Of a stretch of 64,000 nucleotides of DNA, positions 42,450-52,690 are shown one piece after another (the stretch's first letter is position 1; each line of letters starts with the position of its first letter). Source of the stretch: Nocardia bovistercoris (GTDB lineage: Bacteria > Actinomycetota > Actinomycetes > Mycobacteriales > Mycobacteriaceae); NCBI RefSeq assembly GCF_015674855.1, contig NZ_JADMLG010000021.1, forward strand, positions 20,968-84,967, read 5' to 3'. A model generated the notes under the pieces. It searched no databases, was not told the origin of the DNA, and saw only the letters and a list, made by a program, of their open reading frames with translations. The position numbers and the translations under genes are program-made.

Positions 42450-44963
42450 TCATCGGACCGGCACCTGCGGCAGGACGGTGAGCGGCAGCGCGGTGCGGAA
42501 CTGGCCTGGGGTCCGCGGCTCGTCGCGGTCGCGCCACGGGTCGCGGTAGGCGTCGACGGTCTTCTGCATCTCGGCGTCCAGACGCGCGGCGTCGCCGTCG
42601 CGATCCTCGACCACCACCGCCCTGATCTCCTCGATGCCGACCCGGGGCACCCACGCGTAAGTGCGTTCGAGCCAGTTCGCGGATTCCCGGTAGTACTGCA
42701 GGAAGCGCCCGGTCAACTCGATGACTCGGGCGGGACCGTCGGCGACGGCGAGCAGGTCGCCCTTGCGGATGTGCGCGCCCGCCGCGCCGCCGACATAGAT
42801 CTCCCAGCGCCCGCCGTCGACGGCGACCACCCCGAGGTCCTTGCACAATGCCTCGGCGCAGTTGCGCGGACACCCGGTGACCGCGAGTTTCATCTTCGCC
42901 GGACTCGCGATGCCCTGGAACCGCTGCTCGATCGCGATGCCGAGCGCGGTGGAGTCGCCGAGCCCGTAGCGGCAGAAGTCCGATCCCACACAGGTTTTCA
43001 CCGTCCGGAAGCTCTTGCCGTAGGCGAAGCCCGACGGCATGTCCAGATCCGCCCACACCGCGGGCAGGTCCTCCTTGCGCACGCCGAGCAGGTCGATGCG
43101 CTGCCCGCCGGTGACCTTGATCATCGGAATCTCGTATTTGTCGGCGACTTCGGCGATCTTGCGCAGCTGGGCGGAATCGGTGACGCCGCCCTTCATCTGC
43201 GGCACCACCGAAAAGGTGCCGTCGCGTTGGATATTGGCGTGCACGCGGTCGTTGACGAAACGAGCGTCACGCTCGTCGACGAAGTCGCTCGGCCACATCG
43301 TCTGCAGCAACGAGGCCAACGCCATCTTCGAGCCGGCGTCCTCGCGTCCGTCCGGAGCCAGCGCGGCGAAAACCGAAGAGACCGAATGCAATCGGAGTTC
43401 GCGGATCAACCGCATCAACTCCGGCTTCTCGTACGGGACGCCGGGAACATACCAGCGCGCCGATGGGTCTTCGGCGATCTCGCCGCCTGCGGCCCACTCC
43501 ACGATCTGGGTCACCAGGGAGGTGCACGAGCCGCAGCCCTTGCCCGCGCGGGTCGCGGCCATGACCCCCGACAGCGTCCTGGTGCCGCCCGCGACGCAGG
43601 CCGTCAGCTGTCCCTTGCTGACCCCGTTGCAGTTGCAGACCTGGGCATCGGCGTCGAGTTCGGCCACCCCGACCTCGGCGTCGGGCGTCCCGAGGTCGAA
43701 CATCAGCGAGATGCGCTGTTCGGGCAGCGGCAGTCCGCGATCGAAGGCCTGGGTGAGGAAGGCCATCTTGCGCACGTCACCGACGAGGGTGGCGCCGACG
43801 AGTCGCCCGTCGCGCACCACGACCGTCTTGTAGACGCCGTGCGCGGGTTCGGAGAACTGGACGAATTCGTCGTCGGGCGCTTCCGGGCCCTTGAGTCCCA
43901 TGGCGGCGACATCGATGCCGGCGACCTTCAACTTCGTCGCCGTGCGCGAACCATGGTATGCCGCAGCGCGATCGACGCCGGTGAGATGGTCGGCGAGCAC
44001 CTTGGCCTGCTCCCACAGCGGCGCGACCAGACCGTACACCTGCCCGCGATGCTGAGCGCACTCGCCGACGACGTACACGCGGTCGTCGTCCACCGAACGC
44101 ATCTGGTCGTCCACCACTATCGCGCGTTCCACGGTGAGTCCGGCGCGCACCGCGAGTCCCACATTGGGCCTGATGCCCGCGGACACGACCAGCATGTCGC
44201 AGTCCAGTTCGGAACCGTCGGCGAAGGCCACCCCGGATACCGCGCCGTCGCTGGTCAGCACCTTCGTCGCGCGAGCGCCGGTGTGCACGGCGATGCCGAG
44301 CCGCTCGACCGACCGACGCACGATCTCCCCGGCGGCGGTGTCGAGTTGGGCGTTCATCAGGGTCGCGGCGGAATGCAGGACCCGCACCTCGAGCCCGCGA
44401 CTCTGCAGACCGCGCGCCGCTTCCAGCCCGAGCAGCCCGCCGCCGATGACCACCGCGCTGCGCCGCCCGGCCGCGTAATCGATCATGGCGGTGCAGTCGT
44501 CGAGGCTGCGGAAGCCGAAGACCCCGGTGGTCAGCGCGCGGTCGTCGGCCCACAGTCCCTCCATCGGAGGGAAGAAGGAACGGCTTCCGGTGGCGAGGAT
44601 CAGGCGGTCGTAGCGCAATGTGGCCCCGTCGTCGGTCTGCACGACGCGCGCGTAGCGGTCGACGCGGACCACGCGCGCGCCCGTGCGCAACTCGATCCCG
44701 TTGTCGGCGTACCAGTCCGGCGGATTCAGGAAGATCTCCTCCGCCCCTTCCGAGCCCGCCAGCATATGCGACAACAGAATGCGGTTGTAGTTGCCGTACG
44801 GCTCGTCGCCGAACACCGTGATATCGAAAAGGTCGCCGCCGCCGCGCGACAGGATCTCCTCCACCGCGCGCACACCGGCCATCCCGTTGCCGACCACCAC
44901 CAGCCGGGAGCGGGTGCGCGGCGCGGCGGAATCGGGGCGCGGGGCGGTCATGGTCGTCGTCAT
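42450..44963 (-). CDS. nirB: Nitrite reductase [NAD(P)H] large subunit
   Basis: An 837-residue NirB. The order is the FAD site LVVVGNGMAGVRAVEEI, the NAD(P)H site VVIGGGLLGLEAARGL, the BFD-like [2Fe-2S] site CNCNGVSKGQL...GKGCGSC, and the sirohaem/[4Fe-4S] site CVGSDFCRYG ... TGCPRNCAEALCKD. It reduces nitrite to ammonium in assimilation. The start is the ATG of MTTTMTAPRP; another ATG four codons later is possible. It lies 11 bp downstream of the small conserved gene at 44975, so the three genes form one operon. Confidence 0.95.
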   Translation of the reverse strand: MTTTMTAPRPDSAAPRTRSRLVVVGNGMAGVRAVEEILSRGGGDLFDITVFGDEPYGNYNRILLSHMLAGSEGAEEIFLNPPDWYADNGIELRTGARVVRVDRYARVVQTDDGATLRYDRLILATGSRSFFPPMEGLWADDRALTTGVFGFRSLDDCTAMIDYAAGRRSAVVIGGGLLGLEAARGLQSRGLEVRVLHSAATLMNAQLDTAAGEIVRRSVERLGIAVHTGARATKVLTSDGAVSGVAFADGSELDCDMLVVSAGIRPNVGLAVRAGLTVERAIVVDDQMRSVDDDRVYVVGECAQHRGQVYGLVAPLWEQAKVLADHLTGVDRAAAYHGSRTATKLKVAGIDVAAMGLKGPEAPDDEFVQFSEPAHGVYKTVVVRDGRLVGATLVGDVRKMAFLTQAFDRGLPLPEQRISLMFDLGTPDAEVGVAELDADAQVCNCNGVSKGQLTACVAGGTRTLSGVMAATRAGKGCGSCTSLVTQIVEWAAGGEIAEDPSARWYVPGVPYEKPELMRLIRELRLHSVSSVFAALAPDGREDAGSKMALASLLQTMWPSDFVDERDARFVNDRVHANIQRDGTFSVVPQMKGGVTDSAQLRKIAEVADKYEIPMIKVTGGQRIDLLGVRKEDLPAVWADLDMPSGFAYGKSFRTVKTCVGSDFCRYGLGDSTALGIAIEQRFQGIASPAKMKLAVTGCPRNCAEALCKDLGVVAVDGGRWEIYVGGAAGAHIRKGDLLAVADGPARVIELTGRFLQYYRESANWLERTYAWVPRVGIEEIRAVVVEDRDGDAARLDAEMQKTVDAYRDPWRDRDEPRTPGQFRTALPLTVLPQVPVR

Positions 44964-44974
44964 GATGCGCCCCT

Positions 44975-45328
44975 TCAGATCTCGACGAGTCCGAGATCGA
45001 CGACGAGGGTGCCGCCGACACCGACCGGCGCCGCCACGAACAGTTCGAGCACGGTGTCGGCGAGCAGATCCTCGACCACCCGCAGCGACACGTGGGTCGC
45101 GCCCTTGGCGGCTATCGGGAACCAACGCATGGGGTTGCCGTCGCGCATCAGCACCGCGACCACCAGTTCCCCGGTGCTGTTGCCGCCGCGGAAATAGACC
45201 GGCTGGGTGACCGCGCCCACCGGGACGACGTAGCGTAGCGCACCGTCCAGCGGTAGCGGATTGTCCAGTCCCTTGCCCTCGAAGGTGAAGGCGCCCTGTA
45301 GGAATCGGGGCGTACTTGTGTCGGCCAT
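44975..45328 (-). CDS. Conserved nitrite-reductase-linked protein, unknown function
   Basis: A 117-residue protein with a beta-rich pattern (GAFTFEGKGLDNPLPLDGALRYVVPVGAVTQPVYFRGGNSTGELVVAVLMRDG, then AADTVLELFVAAP-like repeats of strands). No signal peptide, no cysteines. The ATG follows GGAGGAGACAGTCG. It precedes nirB by 11 bp and is therefore probably linked to nitrite reduction. I do not recognise the family with certainty. Confidence 0.75.
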   Translation of the reverse strand: MADTSTPRFLQGAFTFEGKGLDNPLPLDGALRYVVPVGAVTQPVYFRGGNSTGELVVAVLMRDGNPMRWFPIAAKGATHVSLRVVEDLLADTVLELFVAAPVGVGGTLVVDLGLVEI

Positions 45329-45827
45329 CGACTGTCTCCTCCCTGAGTGGACGGGAATCGAGGGAGCACGTGGCGTCGCCGGAACAGCGCGACCGCGCAC
45401 AACCCCGAACACCGGCGTTCGCGCCGAGTCGCACTGTCCCGGCCTTGTGCCACGCCGGTGACCCGGCGCCGCCCTCGGGCGCTCGCGCTGCGCCGCCTCC
45501 GAACCGGCTGCGCGATCGGCGCTGTCCACGCTATGTCGCACACATTGCCACCAGGTTGCCCCGACGATTCGGCCGTGAGTCCTACCGCCCCGCCCCCGCC
45601 CGGCTCCGGGATCGCGACCGAAACCAGCCGTTTTGCCCTCGCGCCCGGTATGCGGCATCTTTACTGTTTCGACCACCCGGCGATCGTGTTCGGTCCGCCG
45701 GTGACGAGCGCGGCGTCACCCGCGCCGACGGATCGGCGAACGGACGAATCCGCTTGCCGGGGAACGCCGGTCGCGGTCCCACGTCGGCGTCGGAGCGCGT
45801 CGTGTCGGACCGCGAAAGGAGCAGCCC
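45329..45827. other. Divergent intergenic region nir operon / acyltransferase
   Basis: 499 bp without a supported gene. Open frames exist on both strands because of GC-rich composition but have no ribosome sites. It should hold the nir promoter (a GlnR or NnaR site would be expected, none found by eye) and the acyltransferase promoter. Confidence 0.5.
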
Positions 45828-47921
45828 GTGCTGATGGCACCGGACGCGCCCGTCCCGCGCTGGATCACCGCATCGCCCGTGACCACCGAAGCGCCCCCCG
45901 AATACCGCCACGACCTGGACGGATTACGCGGCATCGCGATCGCGCTCGTCGTCGGATTCCACGTGTGGATGGGCCGGGTGTCCGGCGGCGTCGACGTGTT
46001 CCTCGTGCTGTCCGGATTCTTCTTCACCGCCATGCTGCTGCGGCGTTCCGCGAGCGCCGATGGCGTCGGGATCGCGGCGACACTGCGCAGGACCGCGCGG
46101 CGGCTCACCCCCGCGCTGGTCGTCGTGCTCGCGGCGGTGGTGGTCACGACGATCGCGGTGCGCCCGTTCACCCAGTGGGGCGACATCTCCGGGCAGACAC
46201 TGGCCTCGGCGCTGTACTTGCAGAACTGGTTCCTGGCCAACGCCGAACTGGACTATCTCGCACCGAATCCCTCCGTCAGCCCGCTGCAACACCTGTGGTC
46301 GATGTCGGTGCAAGGGCAGTTCTACCTGCTGATGCTGCTGGTCGTCGCCGCGTGGGCGTGGCTAGCGCGCCGTGTCTCCCGGCGCACGGGCCGCATCGGG
46401 CTCTCGATCCTGCTCGGCGCGGCGGCGGCGCTGTCGTTCTGGTACGCCGTCGACGGCGCGAGCCGCCACCAGCCGTGGACCTACTACGACAGCGGCGCAC
46501 GCGCGTGGGAACTGCTGGCGGGCGCGCTGCTCGCGATCGCGGCGCCCGCCGTGCGGCTGCCGAATCCGGTGCGCACGCTGCTCGCGATCCTCGGCATTCT
46601 CGGCGTGCTGACCTGCGGCGTCCTCTTCGACGGCGCCAACCAGTTCCCCGGCGCGCCCGCCCTCTACCCGGTGCTGGCCACCGCGGCGCTGATCCTGGCG
46701 GGCACGAACGCCGGCGCCGAGCGGCAGCCGTGGGTGAACCGGGTGCTCGCCACCGGCGTCTGCACCGGACTCGGCACCGTCGCCTACGCCTTCTACCTGT
46801 GGCATTGGCCGATCCTCATCTTCTACCTCGCCGAATACGGCGCGCCCGCCGCTGGCCTCACCGACGGCCTCGTCGTGGTCGGCCTCGCACTCGCGCTCGC
46901 CGTGCTCACCCACCGATTCGTCGAATCACCGCTGCGCCACGGCGCGTTCGCGTCGAGTCGACTGGCCGAAGCGCTGCGGCGTCGGATGCTGATACCCGCG
47001 GTGTGCGCGCTCGGGGCGGCGCTGCTCGGCGCGACCGTCGGCTGGCAGGCCAGCCTGCGCGTCCATCCGGCGACACCGCCCGTCGCGCTACAGGTCGCGC
47101 AATATCCCGGCGCGGCCGCGCTGGTCCCCGGTGTCGTCTACGCCGCCGCGCCGATGCGCCCGAACCTGTTCGAAGGCTGGAACGACTCGCCCGCACCCAC
47201 CCGCGACGGATGCATCACCCCCGATCGCGAGGTACGCAGCTGCGTATACGGCGACCTCACCGCAACGCGAACCATCGCCGTCGTCGGCGGATCGCACTCC
47301 GAACACTGGCTGCCCGCCTTGGAGGTGCTCGCGGCGGACCACGGCATCAGGATCGTCACCTACTTGAAGGAGGCGTGCCCGCTCACACTGGTCGACGACC
47401 CCGCCTACTATCACTCGCCGTTCCCGGAATGCCGCGAATGGTCCGTCGACGTCATCGACCGGCTCGCCAGGACCAAGCCGGACTGGGTGTTCACCCTCGG
47501 CACCTACTACCGGGTCGACGGCCGAGGCGACGAGGTCCCCGCCGAATTCCGCGACGTGTGGACCGCTCTGTCCAACCGCGGCCTCAATGTGCTCGCCATG
47601 CGCGACACCCCGCGCCTGCGCCGCGACGGCGTGCTCTACCGCGCCATCGACTGCCTCGGCGGCCACGGCACCCCGCAGAGCTGCGGCCTCGACCGCGCCC
47701 TCGTCCTCGACCCCGTCAACCCGGCCATCGACGCCACCTCCGCCTACCCGAACGTCTACCCCCTCGACCTGTCCGACTCCCTGTGCCGCCCCGACCGCTG
47801 CTGGGTAGCCGAAGGCAACGTCCTCATCTACCGCGACGAACACCACCTCACCGCCAGCTACGCCCGCTCCCTCGCCCCCGAACTCGGCAGGCAGATCGGC
47901 GAGATCACCAACTGGTGGTAG
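45828..47921 (+). CDS. Acyltransferase-3 / SGNH membrane protein (OatA-like)
   Basis: A 697-residue protein. The N-terminal half (residues 25-380) is an acyltransferase_3 domain with about ten membrane segments. It begins YRHDLDGLRGIAIALVVGFHVWMGRVSGGVDVFLVLSGFF, the family signature with its catalytic His. The C-terminal half (from about residue 440) is an SGNH domain, with VVGGSHSEHWLPALE and RDEHHLTASYA as nucleophile and Asp/His blocks. Such fusions O-acetylate cell-wall sugars. The GTG at 45828 follows AAGGAG by six bases. Single gene; the next gene is 272 bp downstream. Confidence 0.93.
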   Translation: MLMAPDAPVPRWITASPVTTEAPPEYRHDLDGLRGIAIALVVGFHVWMGRVSGGVDVFLVLSGFFFTAMLLRRSASADGVGIAATLRRTARRLTPALVVVLAAVVVTTIAVRPFTQWGDISGQTLASALYLQNWFLANAELDYLAPNPSVSPLQHLWSMSVQGQFYLLMLLVVAAWAWLARRVSRRTGRIGLSILLGAAAALSFWYAVDGASRHQPWTYYDSGARAWELLAGALLAIAAPAVRLPNPVRTLLAILGILGVLTCGVLFDGANQFPGAPALYPVLATAALILAGTNAGAERQPWVNRVLATGVCTGLGTVAYAFYLWHWPILIFYLAEYGAPAAGLTDGLVVVGLALALAVLTHRFVESPLRHGAFASSRLAEALRRRMLIPAVCALGAALLGATVGWQASLRVHPATPPVALQVAQYPGAAALVPGVVYAAAPMRPNLFEGWNDSPAPTRDGCITPDREVRSCVYGDLTATRTIAVVGGSHSEHWLPALEVLAADHGIRIVTYLKEACPLTLVDDPAYYHSPFPECREWSVDVIDRLARTKPDWVFTLGTYYRVDGRGDEVPAEFRDVWTALSNRGLNVLAMRDTPRLRRDGVLYRAIDCLGGHGTPQSCGLDRALVLDPVNPAIDATSAYPNVYPLDLSDSLCRPDRCWVAEGNVLIYRDEHHLTASYARSLAPELGRQIGEITNWW

Positions 47922-48193
47922 GTCGAGGTCTCGCGGCGTCGCGTTCCCCTGCCGCCGCACCGACCACCGCGCAGCGTCGATCGCGCGCGCAGAATCAGAC
48001 GGGGTGTTCAGGACGTGCGCACGGAGTTGGACCACGGAGTCGACCGCGAGGCGACGGCGCGGGATTCCTCGAGCGATCATGTCATGGCATCGTGTCGATC
48101 CCTTCTCGGCGCGGGCAGGCCGATAGCCACATGTGTGCGAGCATCGGCGCAGCGACGACAGAGGTGAGCCGACGTGACGGATGGGAGCCGACC

Positions 48194-51100
48194 GTGAGGA
48201 TCTCGGTACTCGGGCCCATCCGGCTCGAACTCGGGCCCGCGGGCGAGGTGGGCGCGGGCAGGCAGCAGGCGTTGCTGATCCGGCTCGTCGCGGCGAACGG
48301 TCGGGTGGTGTCCACCGACCGGCTCATCGACGATCTCTGGCACGGCGAACCGCCGCCGAAGGCGCTGGCCGCGCTCCAGGTGCACGTCTCGAATCTGCGG
48401 CGGATCCTCGAACCCGACCGGCCGCCGCGCGCACCCGCCCGCATCCTGGTCAGCGAACAGCCCGGCTACGCCGTCCGCGTGCCGCGCGAAGCGGTCGACG
48501 CGTGGGAATTCGACGCGCTGCTCGCCGTCGACACCGCCGCCGACCCCACTACCCGCCACCGCCGCCTCACCGCCGCGCTCGCCATGTGGCGAGGCGAACC
48601 GTTCGGCGCGTACGCGGGCGAGCCATGGGCCGTCACCGAGGTCACCCGCCTGCACGCGCTGCGCCTGTCCGCGGTCGAGCGACGAGCCGCCGCCGCCCTC
48701 GAAACCGGCCACCCCGACGAAGTCGCCGACACCCTGCCCGCCGAATGCGCCACCCACCCCGACCGCGAGGAACTCTTCCGCCTCCTCGCACTCGCCCAAT
48801 ACCGCCTCGGCCGCCAAGCCGACGCCCTCACCACCCTGCGCACCGTCCGCACCTACCTGTCCGACGAACTGGGCGTCGACCCGACCCCCGCCCTCCGCAA
48901 ACTCGAATCCGACATCCTCGCCCACGCCCCCGAACTCACCCCGGACCTCACACAGTCCGCCGCCGGGACAACCGGCGTCCGCGATGCCGCACCGCGCGGA
49001 AATGGCGCCACGCCCACCCGAGACACCAGTGGCGACGCCTCCGAAGGCTTCACTCCGCCCACCGCGCGAGACTCCGCCACCGTCGACACCCGAGAGGGCT
49101 CGCCCCGTAGCAGTGGAAACACCGCCACACCGAACACCGCCGACTTCGGCCGCAGCACCCCACCGGACTCGGCCGGATTCACCTCGCCGAACGCGGGTGA
49201 CACCGCGGCCTCGCACACGACCGGAGCCGCCCCGTCGAACTCGGGGATCGCCGAACCGACAGCAGATGTAGCTGGTTCGACGAAGGGGGGCCACACCCCT
49301 TCGTATGCGGGAAGCGGTGTCTCGCCGGACGCAGGTGGAACGATTCCGTTGGGCACGAACGGTTTCGATTCGCGCTCGACAGCGGGCGACCAGGCCGGGG
49401 CCGCCCGTTTCGCCGAGCGTCGTGAATTCGCCGGGCGGGAAACGGAATTGGCCACGCTGACGCGGATCGCCGATACTGTTGCGACGGAAGGGCTTCGGCT
49501 GGTCTGGATCGCGGCGGAGGCGGGCGGCGGCAAGTCGACGTTGGCGCAGACCCTGGCCGCGCGGTTGATCGCGCAGCGGTGGACGGTGGCGGTGGCGCAC
49601 TGTCCCGAGGTGGACGGCGCGCCTGCCGCGTGGGCGTGGCGGGAGTTGTTGGGCGGGCTCGGTCATGGCGCCGATGTGGACGATCCGTTCGGTATCGCGC
49701 GGGAGGTGGTCGCCGCTTGCCGCGGTCACCGCGACGGCGTCCTGCTCGTGGTGGACGACGCGCACCGCGCCGACAGCGCGACCCTTCAGGTGCTGCGCCA
49801 GACCATCGCCTGGATGCGGGAGCTGCCGGTGCTCGTGGTCGCGACCTTCCGGCCGTCCGAGGCGGGCGCCGAACTGCCCGCGACGGCCGCCGCCCTGATC
49901 TCGGTCACCGCCGACCGGCTCGAATTGGCGGGCCTGTCCGACGACGGCATCGTCGAGGTGGCCGGATCGGCGGGCCTGGCGGAACCCGATCCAGCGACCG
50001 TCGAACTGCTGCGCGAACGCACCGGCGGAAACCCTTTGTTCGTCAGGGAATTGGCGAAGTGGATCGCCTCGAACGGCCCCCGCGACGCGCACACCTCGGT
50101 GCCGAGCGGCATCCGCGACGTGCTGTTGCGCCGCGTGGACCGGCTGCCCGCCGACGTGGGCCGAATGCTGCGGCTGATCTCGGTGTGCGGTCGCGGCGTC
50201 GCCATCGACACCCTGCTGGCCCTGTGGTCGGACGCGGGCGCCGCCGACGAGGACCAACTGCTCGACGCCGTCGACACCGCCGTGGTCGCGGGCCTGCTGC
50301 GCGCCGACGCCGATCGCGTCGACTTCCAACACGTGCTGGTGCGCGACGCCGTCCACGACAGTGTCCCCGCACTGCGCAGACGCCGAATGCATTGGCGCAC
50401 ACTGTCGTATCTGGAGTCGCTGCCGCGTCCGGATCTCGACGAACTCGCCTTCCACGCCGCGCACGGCGCGAGCCCCGCCACCACCGAGCAGGCCATCGCC
50501 CACGTCGAGGCGGCCGCGCGGGCGCGCTTCGAATCGGGTTTCCGCGCCGATTCCGCACCGCTGTGGCGCGATGCCGTCGCCTTGCGGGACGGCGCTGGAC
50601 ACGACGCCACACCCGCCGATCGCGCCTGCCTGGTCGCGGCCCTGTGCGCACTGGTCACCGCGCTGGCCCATCGCGGCGAGGTGGCCGAGGCGCGCGGGCG
50701 TCGCGGTCGCGCTCTCGCGTTGGCCGAGGGCGACGAGCGACTGGTGCGACTCGCGCTGACCTGTTGGCGCACACCGCGAATCTGGACCACCCGCCAACAG
50801 CGACTGCCCGACACCCAGATGACCGCGGCCCTGTCGCGCGCACTGCCCGCCGCCACCGGCGTGGACCGAGTGCTGCTGCTGGTCACCGCCGTCTTCGAAT
50901 TCGAAGGCAACGACGGCCCGTTCGCGCTGGCCTGTGCCACCGAAGCGGTGGAACTGGTCCGCGGCATCGATGATCCCGAGGCGACCTGCGCCGCCCTCAA
51001 CGCGCTGGCCTTCATGGCCCTCGGCCCGGACCTGAAGGACCGACTTCCCGATATCACCCGCGCATTCCTGGACGCGGCAGGCGAATCCGGCAATGTCGCC

Positions 51101-51820
51101 TATCTCGCGGCGGCGCACTACTACCGGTTCCTCGCCTACCTGTCCCGAGGTGACCTGCTCGCGGCCTCGACCGAGGTCACCCGCGCACTCGAGACGGCCT
51201 CGAGCGGCAGGGTCGGCGAATTGATCGTGGTGCTCTCGGCTTTCGACGCGGTACTCGACGTACTGCGCGGCGACCTCGACGGCGCGGCGGCCCGCTACGC
51301 CGCGCTCGCGGCCAGGCTGAGCGCGGCGGGCCTGGCGAACGCGGCCGAGATCGGCCTGGTCGGCGAAATGGTGGTGGCCTGGTTCCGCGGCTCGCTCGCC
51401 CACCTCGCCGAACCGCTGGCCGAACAGTACAAACATGCGCCGCAAACGATTTCGTGGGTGTACGTACTCGCGCTGGTGGACGCGGGCCGGGAAGCGGAGG
51501 CGCGCGTGATCGCCGAACGCGACCACGAGGTGAGCCGAGACTTCTATTGGACCGCCATGTCGGCGTTCCACGCACGCGCCCTGGTCCGACTCGGCATGCG
51601 CGACCGCGCCGCCGAGTTGTACCGGGAGCTGCGACATTGCGCGGGAACGGTGGCCGGACTCGATTCCGCGTCGGTGGCCATGGGCCCGATGGACACCGTG
51701 CTGGCCGAACTCGCCGACCTGCTCGGCGATCCCGAGGCCGCCGCCGCGCACCGCGCGGGCGCGCGGCGGGTGGACGCCGAGATCGCCGCGAGCCTGGCCG
51801 CCCTGGACGCGCACCGATGA
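48194..51820 (+). CDS. SARP/AfsR-type regulator with AAA ATPase
   Basis: A 1208-residue regulator. Residues 1-95 are an OmpR-like winged helix (VRISVLGPIRLELGPAG...NGRVVSTDRLIDDLWHGEPPPKALAALQVHVSNLRRIL), and 100-245 a BTAD domain (ERRAAAALETGHPDEV...RTYLSDELGVDPTPALRKLE). Residues 250-405 are a low-complexity Ser/Thr/Gly/Pro linker. Then comes an AAA-type ATPase (REFAGRETEL, Walker A AGGGKSTLAQ near 445, Walker B LLVVDDAHRAD), followed by helical repeats to the end. The GTG at 48194 follows GGGAG. Members regulate secondary metabolism or stress genes. No target is evident; the acyltransferase and hemerythrin genes are candidates. Confidence 0.9.
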   Translation: MRISVLGPIRLELGPAGEVGAGRQQALLIRLVAANGRVVSTDRLIDDLWHGEPPPKALAALQVHVSNLRRILEPDRPPRAPARILVSEQPGYAVRVPREAVDAWEFDALLAVDTAADPTTRHRRLTAALAMWRGEPFGAYAGEPWAVTEVTRLHALRLSAVERRAAAALETGHPDEVADTLPAECATHPDREELFRLLALAQYRLGRQADALTTLRTVRTYLSDELGVDPTPALRKLESDILAHAPELTPDLTQSAAGTTGVRDAAPRGNGATPTRDTSGDASEGFTPPTARDSATVDTREGSPRSSGNTATPNTADFGRSTPPDSAGFTSPNAGDTAASHTTGAAPSNSGIAEPTADVAGSTKGGHTPSYAGSGVSPDAGGTIPLGTNGFDSRSTAGDQAGAARFAERREFAGRETELATLTRIADTVATEGLRLVWIAAEAGGGKSTLAQTLAARLIAQRWTVAVAHCPEVDGAPAAWAWRELLGGLGHGADVDDPFGIAREVVAACRGHRDGVLLVVDDAHRADSATLQVLRQTIAWMRELPVLVVATFRPSEAGAELPATAAALISVTADRLELAGLSDDGIVEVAGSAGLAEPDPATVELLRERTGGNPLFVRELAKWIASNGPRDAHTSVPSGIRDVLLRRVDRLPADVGRMLRLISVCGRGVAIDTLLALWSDAGAADEDQLLDAVDTAVVAGLLRADADRVDFQHVLVRDAVHDSVPALRRRRMHWRTLSYLESLPRPDLDELAFHAAHGASPATTEQAIAHVEAAARARFESGFRADSAPLWRDAVALRDGAGHDATPADRACLVAALCALVTALAHRGEVAEARGRRGRALALAEGDERLVRLALTCWRTPRIWTTRQQRLPDTQMTAALSRALPAATGVDRVLLLVTAVFEFEGNDGPFALACATEAVELVRGIDDPEATCAALNALAFMALGPDLKDRLPDITRAFLDAAGESGNVAYLAAAHYYRFLAYLSRGDLLAASTEVTRALETASSGRVGELIVVLSAFDAVLDVLRGDLDGAAARYAALAARLSAAGLANAAEIGLVGEMVVAWFRGSLAHLAEPLAEQYKHAPQTISWVYVLALVDAGREAEARVIAERDHEVSRDFYWTAMSAFHARALVRLGMRDRAAELYRELRHCAGTVAGLDSASVAMGPMDTVLAELADLLGDPEAAAAHRAGARRVDAEIAASLAALDAHR

Positions 51821-51821
51821 C

Positions 51822-52490
51822 TCACCCGGCGATCACGGCCTCGCGCTTGTCGAAGGAACGCACCAAGAGCCCCAACAGGATTCGGATCAGCGGCCCGGCG
51901 CCCGCGCGCAGTTCCACCAATTCCTCCTCGGTGGCGTACCTGACGAATCTCGGCACCTCGAACGACATCTTGCTGCCCTTCTTCGCCGCCTTCTCCACGC
52001 GTTCCCAATCATCGACGCGCACATAGCGATCCACGATCGGGAACACGACCCGCTCCTCTTCGGCGATGTGCTCGGACAACAGCGCGTGCGCGGCGTCGAG
52101 CGTCTCGGTCAACGCGGCCGCGGCGCGCGCACGGTCGGCGTCGGCGGCTCCGAACGCGCTCGCCCGCTGCCGCAGCGTCCCGAGCACGGCGTCGAGCTGG
52201 ACGTGGTCGTCCTCGAGTTCGTCGACCGCGACGGCGGGACCGGCCGCGGCCACCAGCACCGGCCACACCACCGTGTCCTCGATCGTGTGGTGATGGTGCA
52301 CGGAGTCGCAGAGCAGCGTCAGGTACTGCGCGACGGCCGCCGCCCGAGCCGGCGGGCACGACTCCCCCGCCGCGATCCGCGCGGTGATCTCGGCGAACCG
52401 CCGCGTGTCGGCGAGCATCCCGCGGTGCGCGATCCGCATGCCCGTGACGTCGGGTCGCACTCGGGTGTCGGTGGCGGATGTTCCGGTCAT
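51822..52490 (-). CDS. Hemerythrin HHE-domain protein
   Basis: A 222-residue four-helix di-iron protein. Iron-ligand segments are SVHHHHTIEDTVVWPVL, LEDDHVQLDAVL and LLSEHIAEEERVVFPIV, the canonical H-HxxxE-HxxxE/D spacing. It may bind O2 or NO, or serve as an oxidative-stress sensor. The ATG follows GGAGGAATCGACC. It converges with the SARP gene (1 bp apart) and diverges from mftA. A C-terminal helix (LRAGAGPLIRILLGLLVRSFDK) is hydrophobic. Confidence 0.9.
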   Translation of the reverse strand: MTGTSATDTRVRPDVTGMRIAHRGMLADTRRFAEITARIAAGESCPPARAAAVAQYLTLLCDSVHHHHTIEDTVVWPVLVAAAGPAVAVDELEDDHVQLDAVLGTLRQRASAFGAADADRARAAAALTETLDAAHALLSEHIAEEERVVFPIVDRYVRVDDWERVEKAAKKGSKMSFEVPRFVRYATEEELVELRAGAGPLIRILLGLLVRSFDKREAVIAG

Positions 52491-52690
52491 GGTCGATTCC
52501 TCCCGTCGCGGCCGCGTTCGGCCGGTGGTGTCCGGGCGTCGCGCCCGCTCGGACACCACGGTGCGCCGCGCCACTTGCGAGCCACTTGGCACCGGCTTGC
52601 ACTCCGGGAATCTCTCCGCACTTCCATTTTGTCATTCGATGCCATTATGCTGACAGTCACATTTTCCCCACGGCATAGCGAGGAATGGCC

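Noticed and set aside
45347..48193. Very long plus-strand open frame continuous with the SARP regulator
   Set aside because: The regulator's wHTH begins at the GTG at 48194 with a ribosome site; upstream residues are an arginine-rich shadow of the acyltransferase gene in another frame.
48077..51814. Minus-strand 1245-codon open frame
   Set aside because: Shadow of the SARP/AfsR gene; composition typical of antisense GC-rich frames.
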